From Anaerolinea thermophila (GTDB taxonomy: Bacteria > Chloroflexota > Anaerolineae > Anaerolineales > Villigracilaceae), in NCBI GenBank assembly GCA_022729775.1, contig DZBA01000063.1:4425-13278 (forward strand): a DNA stretch of 8,854 nt, in the 5' to 3' direction. A model generated the notes under the pieces. That model worked only from the letters and a program-made list of their open reading frames with translations. It ran no database searches and had not been told where the DNA came from. The translations under genes and the position numbers were made by a program. Shown here piece by piece: positions 1 to 6,593 of the stretch. Each line of letters begins with the position of its first letter. Position 1 is the stretch's first letter.

Positions 1-273
1 CCCGCGATTGTGCAGGATGCGGAAACCAAAGAAGTCTTGACGCTCGCATACATGAACGCGGAATCATTGCGCCTGACCATCGAATCAGGCGAGACATGGT
101 TCTGGTCGCGCAGCCGACAGGAGTTATGGCACAAAGGCGCAACATCGGGCAACATTCAAAAGGTGGTGGAAATTCGCGCAGACTGCGACGCCGACGCGCT
201 GGTTGTATTGGTCACCCCTGCTGGCGCGGCGTGTCACACAGGCGAGAGAAGTTGTTTTTATAGGACTATCTAA
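1..273 (+). CDS. hisI: Phosphoribosyl-AMP cyclohydrolase HisI, 3' part
   Basis: HisI opens the purine ring of phosphoribosyl-AMP to give ProFAR, the third step of histidine biosynthesis, in the cytoplasm. The reading frame is open from base 1, so the true start lies left of the window. Ninety residues are visible; stand-alone HisI proteins are usually about 110-130 residues, so roughly 20-40 are missing. The visible part carries the family signature: a LAYMN segment near the start, the W-F-W-S-R-S-R stretch followed by LWHKGATSGN, a DCDAD metal-site motif and the C-terminal CHTGERSCF motif. Three cysteines (visible residues 62, 78 and 85) match the conserved zinc ligands. HisE is encoded separately downstream rather than fused as in the HisIE proteins of enterobacteria. 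Identification is firm from the motifs. Confidence 0.96.
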   Translation, partial: PAIVQDAETKEVLTLAYMNAESLRLTIESGETWFWSRSRQELWHKGATSGNIQKVVEIRADCDADALVVLVTPAGAACHTGERSCFYRTI

Positions 274-333
274 ACACAAAGGACACGAAGATCACTAAGG
301 AAAGCCCTTAAATCCTTTGTGTACTTTGTGTTA
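271..333. repeat. Imperfect palindrome between hisI and hisE
   Basis: The hisI-hisE gap is almost entirely one inverted repeat. The left arm AACACAAAGGACACGAAG (273-290) pairs with 315-332 at 16 of 18 positions. The inner ends TAAGG (296-300) and CCTTA (306-310) are perfect complements around a 5-nt loop. The left arm overlaps the hisI stop codon. There is no T-run after the hairpin in the hisI direction, so it does not look like a standard intrinsic terminator. The ACACAAAGGACACGAAG wording resembles short palindromes I have seen scattered between genes in environmental bacterial genomes; that resemblance is from memory. Confidence 0.75.
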
Positions 334-339
334 AAAAAC

Positions 340-343
340 GGAG
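340..343 (+). promoter_or_regulatory. Ribosome binding site of hisE
   Basis: GGAG lies 7 nt upstream of the hisE ATG, just outside the right arm of the preceding palindrome, so the hairpin would leave it exposed. It supports the ATG at 351 as the start. Confidence 0.7.
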
Positions 344-350
344 AAGCAAA

Positions 351-626
351 ATGAGTATTCAATGGCTGTTTGACGTAATCGAAGATAGAAAGAATAACCC
401 AAACGAAAAATCTTATACGACAAGTCTATTCAAAGACGGTCTGCCCAAGATCGCGCAGAAGGTCGGCGAAGAAGGCACAGAAGTGGTCGTCGCCGCGCTC
501 GCGCAGGAAGATCAACGACTGATCGAAGAAGTGGCAGATTTGACGTACCACACGCTGGTATTACTTGCCGCGCGCGGTTTGACTCCCGCGCAAGTCATCG
601 CCGAGTTGGAGAAGCGCCACAAATGA
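351..626 (+). CDS. hisE: Phosphoribosyl-ATP pyrophosphohydrolase HisE
   Basis: HisE removes pyrophosphate from phosphoribosyl-ATP to give phosphoribosyl-AMP, the substrate of HisI encoded just upstream. The protein is 91 residues, a normal length for stand-alone HisE, and all-helical in its family (MazG-like fold). Diagnostic segments are the N-terminal SYTTSLFKDGLPKIAQKVGEE stretch, the EEGTEVVVAAL helix and the EVADLTYHTLVLLAARG helix, which supply the acidic residues that bind magnesium. The ATG at 351 has a good Shine-Dalgarno sequence. The gap from hisI is 77 bp and holds a palindrome. The stop overlaps the start of the downstream HAD gene in an ATGA arrangement, which indicates translational coupling. 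Confidence 0.96.
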   Translation: MSIQWLFDVIEDRKNNPNEKSYTTSLFKDGLPKIAQKVGEEGTEVVVAALAQEDQRLIEEVADLTYHTLVLLAARGLTPAQVIAELEKRHK

Positions 627-1729
627 ATCGCATTATCCTGCTCGATGTGGATGGCGTGCTTGTTCAAGCAGGCGGATACCGCGCCGCGCTGCGCGCCACA
701 GTCCATCACTTCACCGCCCCCGATTTGGAGATCAAAGAAGAACTTCTTTCCGAGATGGAACACCACGGCATCGCCAGTGAATGGGATATGTCCCCGCTGA
801 TCATTGCGGCGTATTGGGACGCGATTCTTTCACGCGCGCCGATTCCAAATCTCCCGTCAGATGTTTCTGCCGCGGCGCGGGAGATCAAAACCAGCGCGCC
901 GATTGATCTTGCGATCCCAAAATTTGATCTCGTCGCTGGACAATATCCCGCAGAGAGCGCGTTTCACGCGGGGTGCTTTGCATCCATTCCACACGAGCTG
1001 CGAAAAAATTTATTGACTTCCACGCGCGACGTCCGCAAATCGCACACCATGCGAACCTTTCAACATTACACGCTTGGCAGTGAAAACTTCGCGGACACAT
1101 ATCAAATGCAGCCTGAGATTCAAACAGAATCATTTTTGCTGACCTGCGATCATTCCAATGTCAACGATGAAATTCGCGCAAAGATTCGCCAGCTGCATCA
1201 CCACATCGCCGCGTTCACTGCGCGCCCATCGCATCCGCCGCGCGAGGCGAATGATTCCACGCTCGGTTATGCGCCCGAAGCGGAGCTCGCGCTTGATCTG
1301 ATCAGCATGAAGGATATTCCGTTAATCGCGTTTGGTAAACTGGAATACATCGCCGCGCAGCACGGACTCGACCCCGCGACTCTGGTTAAGCCTTCGCCGT
1401 TTCAAGCGCTGGCAGGAACCCTTGCCGCATGGACAGGCGACGAACATTCCGCGCTTCAAGCCGCGTACAATTGGCACAACACAGGCGCGTTGAATGGGAA
1501 TTTTCAGAGCCTGCCACCGTCCTTTGATCTAATGGTTGTAGAAGATACGATGGGCGGGATTCGTTCTGTAAAAGCGGCGGGAGAAATTCTGCAAAAGGCG
1601 GGCTTTGATGTTCATGTCCACGCCATTGGGCTGACCTCCGGGAACGCAGCGAAGGCATCCGCATTCGAGAAGGCGGGCGTGATTCATTTTGAAAACTGGA
1701 CGTCTCTGATAGAGGGAGTAAGTTTGTAA
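623..1729 (+). CDS. HAD-superfamily hydrolase with a large cap insertion
   Basis: This is a soluble 368-residue protein of the haloacid dehalogenase superfamily, most likely a phosphatase. The N-terminal DVDGVL gives motif I, with D8 as the predicted nucleophile and D10 as the general acid/base. T199 in AAFTARPS fits motif II, K256 in VKPSP fits motif III, and E307/D308 in VVEDTMGG fit motif IV (magnesium). About 185 residues separate motifs I and II, far more than in small HAD phosphatases, which implies a big cap domain that I do not recognise. No signal peptide or membrane segment is seen. Its ATG overlaps the hisE TGA by 4 bp, with GGAG at 608-611 inside hisE, so it is probably co-translated with HisE. 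The substrate is unknown. A histidinol-phosphatase role is possible from context but unproven; salvage or detoxification phosphatase activity is an alternative. Confidence 0.8.
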   Translation: MNRIILLDVDGVLVQAGGYRAALRATVHHFTAPDLEIKEELLSEMEHHGIASEWDMSPLIIAAYWDAILSRAPIPNLPSDVSAAAREIKTSAPIDLAIPKFDLVAGQYPAESAFHAGCFASIPHELRKNLLTSTRDVRKSHTMRTFQHYTLGSENFADTYQMQPEIQTESFLLTCDHSNVNDEIRAKIRQLHHHIAAFTARPSHPPREANDSTLGYAPEAELALDLISMKDIPLIAFGKLEYIAAQHGLDPATLVKPSPFQALAGTLAAWTGDEHSALQAAYNWHNTGALNGNFQSLPPSFDLMVVEDTMGGIRSVKAAGEILQKAGFDVHVHAIGLTSGNAAKASAFEKAGVIHFENWTSLIEGVSL

Positions 1730-1766
1730 TTTAAATATGAAGTTACAAGCGCGTTCTAATCTCTCA

Positions 1767-1794
1767 TTAACAATTAGCATTTTCGGACTATAAT
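1767..1794 (+). promoter_or_regulatory. Probable sigma-70-type promoter for the sensor kinase
   Basis: A perfect -10 box TATAAT (1789-1794) is preceded, with a 16-bp spacer, by TTAACA (1767-1772), a 5/6 match to TTGACA. Transcription would start near 1801, only about 2 nt before the ATG at 1803. With no Shine-Dalgarno sequence in front of that ATG, this points to a leaderless or nearly leaderless mRNA. It also separates the kinase gene from the his transcription unit. Confidence 0.65.
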
Positions 1795-1802
1795 TGAACA
1801 AC

Positions 1803-4800
1803 ATGGATTTCCTTTTCACCCTCCTTTCAGGCATTCCGTTTCCAGCGCCGCCCACCCTGGTTGGCTGGCTGGTATGGATTTCCCTGTTTGGCTCGCTGAT
1901 ATACGCGGTCTATCGCTGGCGCGTATATCACACAGAATGGCAAGGACGTCAATGGGGACTCTTCTTTACTTTCCTTATTCTCATCCCGCTTGCAAATTTA
2001 TTTATTGGATTAAGACTCACCGCCGCTTCTGTGCGCCCGCTGCCGGGACTCCCCGCCGACGCGCCCGGCTCTGCGATGATGGTCTTCTCCGCGATTCCGT
2101 GGATACTCGGCGGCGGCTTACTCGGTCCCATCGGCGCAGTGGCGTTGGGCGCGTTCGCTGGCTTATTGCGCGGCGCATGGGACACATACTCATTATTCTC
2201 TGTCATCGAATTTGCATTTCTGGCAGTATGGTTTTCCATCAACACCAGCCAAAGATTCCGCACGCCCGCGTATAAATTACTGCGCCAGCCTTTCTTCGGC
2301 GCGTTGTTATTAATTCCCATTCACGCGCTGTTCTACGTCATCAGCGCGTTATTTACCCAATGGGGCGTGGATACATCCGCGCCCGCCACCGCGCGCCTGG
2401 ATTTTGCATTGAGCAACGCGGGCATCATCACGCTTGCGTTTGGCGGCGAAATGCTCGTAGCGGGAATCGTCGCGCAAGTCATCTCGATGGCATTCCCAAA
2501 CGTCTGGGGCGGAGACCAACCCTTGCAGCCCTCGCCCAGCGAGCGCAGCCTTGAGTCTCGTTTTCTCTTCGCGGTGGGGACGTTCATCCTTGTCCTCTTG
2601 CTGACGCTGCTCATCGGCGATTGGGTGGTTGCGGGGCGCGCCGCGCGCGACATGCTGCGCGACAGACTCTCCAGCGCGAGCGAATCAGCCGCGCAGAGCG
2701 TTCCCTTCTTCCTCGAAACGGGACAAAACCTAGCGGTGCAGCTCGCATCTGATCCGCGCCTGTTGGAAGCCAGCGGCGAAGAATTAAAGTCCATCATCGG
2801 GTTGCGCATCAAAGCCGTGCCATACTTCGACCAGATTTTTGTATTGGAAGCAAACAGCAAAAAATTATTGGCGGGCTATCCTGATTCAGCAAGCGCGGGC
2901 TTCAAGTTATATCCCGATGAAGACATGGGGTTGATCCTTGCGAACAACGGCGTATTAACGCAAATATATTCCATCCCGCCCAACTCATCCGGCGAGTCAG
3001 CGCGCATCTCCTTCCTTGTCGCCATCGTAGACAAGCCCGGACAAGTTCAGCGCGTACTACTTGGACGCACCACCTTACAAACCAACCCGCTCACCCTGCC
3101 GCTCATCGAAAGCATCAACAACATGCGGGGACTCGGCGGCGCGGGCTTCTTGTTGGACGAGAACAACCACATCCTCTATCACTCTGACCCAACCCAATTG
3201 GGGACAACCTACAACGGATCGCGCGGCGCTGAACCGCTTTTCTACGACGATACCGCGTCAGACGGCACGCGCGAACTGGTCTATTACCAACCTGTCTTTG
3301 GGCGTCCGTGGTCAATTGTGTTGACTGTTCCCGCGCAACAGGCGCAGCAGCTCTCGTTGAATATTGCCATGCCGCTCTCATTGATGATTATCTTCCTCGC
3401 GGTGGTGGCAATGCTCTCACTGCGCTTTGGTCTGCGCGTGGTGACCGGTTCCCTGCAAAGCCTGGCAATAGAAGCCAACCGAATCGCGCAGGGCAATCTC
3501 GACCATCCGCTGCAAGTGGACGGCGTGGATGAGCTCGGTCAACTGCGCCGCGCGTTCGAGCAAATGCGCTCCAGTTTGCAGGCGCGTTTAAGTGAAATCA
3601 ACAGTTTGCTAAAAGTAAGCCAGGGGGTGGCATCCAGTTTGGAAATGCAAGACGCTGTGCGCCCGGTGTTAGAGGCAATCCTTTCCACCGGCGCAAATTC
3701 GGTGTGCGTCATCCTATCGCCAAGCATCCTCCCCGAAGCCTTTGTGGAGCTGCCTTCGCGCTTTGCTTTAGGCGCGGATCAATACGCCCATCTCGACGAA
3801 CAAATCCTCACGCTGGCGCAATCGCAGGAAAAAATTGTCATCCCCAATTTGAGCCGCTCGCGCGAACTGGAACTCGACTCAGCCGTGCCGCAACCGCTGG
3901 CTTTGCTTGCCATTGCGCTGCGACATGAGAATCGCTATTATGGCGTACTGTGGGCAGGCTACAACCAACCCCGCGCCTTCTCTGACGCGGACGTACGCTT
4001 CGTCACCACGCTCGCGGGGCAATCCGCTTTGGCAGTTGCAAACGCGCATCTCTTCCTGAGCGTGGAAGCCTCGCGCCGCCAGCTTGAAGCCATCCTCAAC
4101 TCCACGCCGGACCCGGTGCTTGTCACCGACCACCGCAACCGCCTGCTGCTGACCAATCGCGCGGCAACTGTCGCGCTCGGGCAAAACGTAGACCACAGCA
4201 GCGGCGTGGAAACCGAAAAAATCATCAAACTCAAATCGCTGCTTGCGCTGCTGCAAAGCGCGACTTCAGAAAATCAATCCGCGGAAATTGTGCTGGCGGA
4301 CAAACGCACCTACCTCGCAACCGCGTCCGCCGTCGTCGTGGAAGGCAGGCAGATCGGGCGCGTGTGCATCATGCGCGATGTGACTCACTTCAAAGAACTC
4401 GACACCATGAAGTCGGAATTCGTGGCAACCGTCAGCCATGACTTGCGCTCGCCTTTGACCTTGATGCGCGGCTACGCCACCATGCTGGAAATGGTGGGCG
4501 AAATCAACGAGCAGCAGCAAGGCTATGTTAAAAAGATTATCTCCGGCGTCGAGAATATGTCGCGGCTGGTCAACAACCTGCTGGATTTGGGACGCATCGA
4601 AATCGGCGTTGGGCTTCAGGTTGAAAGCGTCAACATTCTCGATATTATCGAGCGCGTGACCAGCGCGCTGCAATTACATGCAACGCAGAAAAACATCAAC
4701 TTGCAGACTGAACTTGCCAAGGACATGCCAGATGTTATCGAAGCAGACCAGGCGCTTTTGCATCAGGCAATTTACAACCTTGTCGAGAACGCGATCAAAT

Positions 4801-5102
4801 ACACGCCGGAAAATGAAAGCGTCACTGTGCGAACGAAAATTCAACCCAACGCGCTGCTCTTCATTGTGGAAGATTCCGGCATAGGCATTGCGCCAGACGA
4901 TATTCCACACCTGTTCGAAAAATTCTATCGCGGCAAACAGCGCGAAGCGCGCGCGCAGCATGGTTCCGGCTTGGGACTTGCAATCGTTCATTCCATCGCC
5001 ACAAGTCACGGCGGCAAAGTATGGGTGGAAAGCGAACTCGGCAAGGGCAGCGCTTTCCACTTGCAAATCCCATTCACGCAGCCAAAAGAAAAAAACGCGT
5101 AA
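1803..5102 (+). CDS. Membrane sensor histidine kinase (multi-TM, CACHE, HAMP, GAF, PAS, HisKA, HATPase)
   Basis: This is a 1099-residue sensor kinase. Residues 1-240 contain about six hydrophobic segments (roughly 19-38, 51-72, 90-122, 131-147, 163-184, 204-231). A further membrane helix (253-275) leads to an extracytoplasmic region, 276-518, that resembles a double CACHE sensor; its GAGFLLDENNHILYHSDP stretch is typical. After a helix at 521-541 come HAMP (about 545-598, with DELGQLRRAFEQM from 576), GAF (605-750), PAS (757-862), HisKA with phospho-acceptor H879 in the VSHDLRSP motif, and a HATPase domain with N996 (N box), D1024 (DSGIGI) and the G2 motif GSGLGLA at 1054-1060. All catalytic motifs are intact. 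No receiver domain or response-regulator gene is in the window, so its partner is unknown. ATG 1803 is preferred over the in-frame TTG at 1794, whose first base is part of the -10 box. No Shine-Dalgarno sequence is visible. Confidence 0.93.
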   Translation: MDFLFTLLSGIPFPAPPTLVGWLVWISLFGSLIYAVYRWRVYHTEWQGRQWGLFFTFLILIPLANLFIGLRLTAASVRPLPGLPADAPGSAMMVFSAIPWILGGGLLGPIGAVALGAFAGLLRGAWDTYSLFSVIEFAFLAVWFSINTSQRFRTPAYKLLRQPFFGALLLIPIHALFYVISALFTQWGVDTSAPATARLDFALSNAGIITLAFGGEMLVAGIVAQVISMAFPNVWGGDQPLQPSPSERSLESRFLFAVGTFILVLLLTLLIGDWVVAGRAARDMLRDRLSSASESAAQSVPFFLETGQNLAVQLASDPRLLEASGEELKSIIGLRIKAVPYFDQIFVLEANSKKLLAGYPDSASAGFKLYPDEDMGLILANNGVLTQIYSIPPNSSGESARISFLVAIVDKPGQVQRVLLGRTTLQTNPLTLPLIESINNMRGLGGAGFLLDENNHILYHSDPTQLGTTYNGSRGAEPLFYDDTASDGTRELVYYQPVFGRPWSIVLTVPAQQAQQLSLNIAMPLSLMIIFLAVVAMLSLRFGLRVVTGSLQSLAIEANRIAQGNLDHPLQVDGVDELGQLRRAFEQMRSSLQARLSEINSLLKVSQGVASSLEMQDAVRPVLEAILSTGANSVCVILSPSILPEAFVELPSRFALGADQYAHLDEQILTLAQSQEKIVIPNLSRSRELELDSAVPQPLALLAIALRHENRYYGVLWAGYNQPRAFSDADVRFVTTLAGQSALAVANAHLFLSVEASRRQLEAILNSTPDPVLVTDHRNRLLLTNRAATVALGQNVDHSSGVETEKIIKLKSLLALLQSATSENQSAEIVLADKRTYLATASAVVVEGRQIGRVCIMRDVTHFKELDTMKSEFVATVSHDLRSPLTLMRGYATMLEMVGEINEQQQGYVKKIISGVENMSRLVNNLLDLGRIEIGVGLQVESVNILDIIERVTSALQLHATQKNINLQTELAKDMPDVIEADQALLHQAIYNLVENAIKYTPENESVTVRTKIQPNALLFIVEDSGIGIAPDDIPHLFEKFYRGKQREARAQHGSGLGLAIVHSIATSHGGKVWVESELGKGSAFHLQIPFTQPKEKNA

Positions 5103-5270
5103 GAGACTGTTTAATAAGTACCTTTCTGTACACGGATGACACAGATTTCACGGATTCTCACGGAAAAATCTTAAAAAATCCGCGTAAGTCCGCGTAATCC
5201 GTCAAATCCGTGTACAAAAGGCTTGTAGCGCACAAATCAAGAAGGTTAAACCAAGTTATTAAACAGCCTC
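5103..5270. repeat. MITE-like nested inverted-repeat element after the kinase gene
   Basis: The outer arms (5103-5118 and 5255-5270) are inverted repeats matching at 14 of 16 positions, beginning GAGACTGTTTAATAAG. TAA flanks both sides (5100-5102, which is the kinase stop codon, and 5271-5273), as expected of a 3-bp target duplication. Inside is a second palindrome: TGTACACGGAT (5127-5137) pairs perfectly with 5206-5216, and further CACGGA units (5149-5154 and 5159-5164) face TCCGCG and ATCCGT units at 5179-5202. There is no coding capacity for a transposase. The terminal sequence and TAA duplication would fit a non-autonomous relative of IS5-type elements; that assignment is an inference from memory. 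Confidence 0.65.
5127..5216. repeat. CACGGAT-type palindromic core
   Basis: This core sits within the larger element. On the left, CACGGAT (5131-5137), CACGGAT (5149-5155) and CACGGA (5159-5164) repeat at intervals of 10-18 bp. On the right, TCCGCG, TCCGCG, ATCCGT and ATCCGTGT occur as their approximate reverse complements. The two halves meet at an A-rich centre (about 5165-5178). Palindromes of this ACGGATTTCACGGAT type occur between genes in many environmental bacterial genomes, in my recollection. In RNA it would form a long imperfect hairpin. Confidence 0.7.
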
Positions 5271-5327
5271 TAAACATCCTTGTACTGAAAGGCAAACAGT
5301 TCGTACCAAACGAAGGAACATGCAAAC

Positions 5328-5333
5328 AAGGGA
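5328..5333 (+). promoter_or_regulatory. Ribosome binding site of the GAF-GGDEF gene
   Basis: AAGGGA ends 6 nt before the ATG at 5340, a purine-rich Shine-Dalgarno-like stretch that supports this start. I see no convincing -35/-10 pair in the preceding 5271-5327. Confidence 0.5.
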
Positions 5334-5339
5334 AATACC

Positions 5340-6593
5340 ATGAGCGACAAAACCCAAAACCGAAAGGAAGTTTTCCAGCGCGCCTGGGAAACCATCAACA
5401 AGGATAATTCCATCCCTCTTGAAGAAAAAGAGGGGATTATGAAGTTAATTCAAGTGTTAATAGAGGCTGTCGAATCATTTCCGCGCACGCGACCACAAGC
5501 CGAAGATGCAAAGACCTTCACGCAGGAAATCGTATCCAAACATTCGTTGCTGGCAATGGTCAAACAGCAGGCGGATGAATTGGACGCGCTGCGCCGCATC
5601 AGCCTGAACTTAACCTCCAGCCTCGACCTGCAAACTGTTTTGGATTCCGTTATTTCTGAAGCCATGCGCCTGATCAAAAATTTCCGCTCGGCGCACATTT
5701 ATCTATACACAAATGGACAGTTCGAATTCGGCGCTTCGTTGAACGCGCAAGGAGTCCGAAACCAATCCACATCATCGCCGCGCCAAAACGGTCTGACGCA
5801 ATCCGTCGCGGACAGCAAAAGCCAAGTCATCATCGAAGATGTCGAAGACCACAGTCTTTTTCAATCTGCCAAAGATTGGACGGGCTCGATTATCGGCATT
5901 CCGCTCAAAGTGGGAAATGACATCGTCGGCGTGATGAATCTCTCGCGCTTTACAAAAGGAAATTTTACGCGCTCCGAGCGGCGCCTGCTGGAACTGCTGG
6001 CAGATGAAGCCGCTGTCGCCATTTCCAACGCGCGGATGCACAAGATGGTCACAGAGTTGGCGTACACAGACAGCATCACCGGGCTGCCCAACCGCCGCGC
6101 ATTGGATGAAAAATTGCAGGAAGAAGTCCGCTATGCCAAGCGGATGAAAACACTGTTTTCAGTTGTGATGATGGACTTGGACGGCTTCAAAAACGTGAAC
6201 GATACGCACGGTCACGCAGTTGGGGATGAGTTACTGCGCGCGCTATTCAATTATTTTGCGGCAAACATCCGCCCGACGGATTTTCTTGCGCGGTACGGCG
6301 GCGACGAGCTGACTCTGGTCATGCGCGACACAACGCAGGAAGAAGCGGAACTTGTCACGCAAAAATTCATCGGGTTGATAAGGCAGTTTGAATTCCCATT
6401 CCCCAACAATAAAAAGGTGGAACTCGGCGTAACGGCGGGAATTGCCGTGTATCCGATTCACACGCGCACTCCCGGCGACCTGTTACGCGCGGCGGACGCG
6501 GCTTTATATCAAGGCAAAAAACACAATCGCGGGTCTTACGTCGTCGCCAAAGGTGTGACCGGTCCGCTGCCCAGAATTACGTTTATGCGCTAA
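5340..6593 (+). CDS. GAF-GGDEF protein, probable diguanylate cyclase
   Basis: This 417-residue soluble protein probably makes the second messenger cyclic di-GMP from two GTP. Residues 1-80 are a charged, mostly helical leader without membrane segments. A GAF sensor domain covers about 81-235, from LRRISLNLTSSLDLQTVLDSV to AAVAISNARMH. The GGDEF domain covers about 240-405, opening with DSITGLPNRR (244-253), with a metal-binding aspartate D279 in MMDLDGFKNVND. The signature reads GGDEL (320-324), a leucine in place of the usual phenylalanine, while the glycines and acidic residues are kept. RPTD (311-314) sits five residues upstream, exactly where the allosteric RxxD inhibitory site is found, so product inhibition is likely. 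No EAL or HD-GYP domain is attached. The neighbouring sensor kinase also carries a GAF domain. Cyclase activity is inferred from these motifs. Confidence 0.92.
   Translation: MSDKTQNRKEVFQRAWETINKDNSIPLEEKEGIMKLIQVLIEAVESFPRTRPQAEDAKTFTQEIVSKHSLLAMVKQQADELDALRRISLNLTSSLDLQTVLDSVISEAMRLIKNFRSAHIYLYTNGQFEFGASLNAQGVRNQSTSSPRQNGLTQSVADSKSQVIIEDVEDHSLFQSAKDWTGSIIGIPLKVGNDIVGVMNLSRFTKGNFTRSERRLLELLADEAAVAISNARMHKMVTELAYTDSITGLPNRRALDEKLQEEVRYAKRMKTLFSVVMMDLDGFKNVNDTHGHAVGDELLRALFNYFAANIRPTDFLARYGGDELTLVMRDTTQEEAELVTQKFIGLIRQFEFPFPNNKKVELGVTAGIAVYPIHTRTPGDLLRAADAALYQGKKHNRGSYVVAKGVTGPLPRITFMR

Noticed and set aside
512..766. 84-codon minus-strand open frame across hisE and the HAD gene
   Set aside because: It overlaps two well-supported genes including their conserved motifs, and its translation shows no family resemblance.
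1794..1802. In-frame TTG start for the sensor kinase, adding three residues
   Set aside because: Its T is the last base of a perfect TATAAT -10 box and there is no ribosome binding site; the ATG at 1803 fits the predicted transcription start.
5131..5213. CACGGAT repeats as a small CRISPR array
   Set aside because: The units are only 6-8 bp, unevenly spaced and arranged as an inverted rather than a direct repeat, with no cas genes nearby.
5210..5407. 65-codon frame running from the repeat into the GAF-GGDEF gene
   Set aside because: It starts inside the palindromic core and overlaps the well-supported GGDEF gene start; its translation is unlike any protein I recognise.
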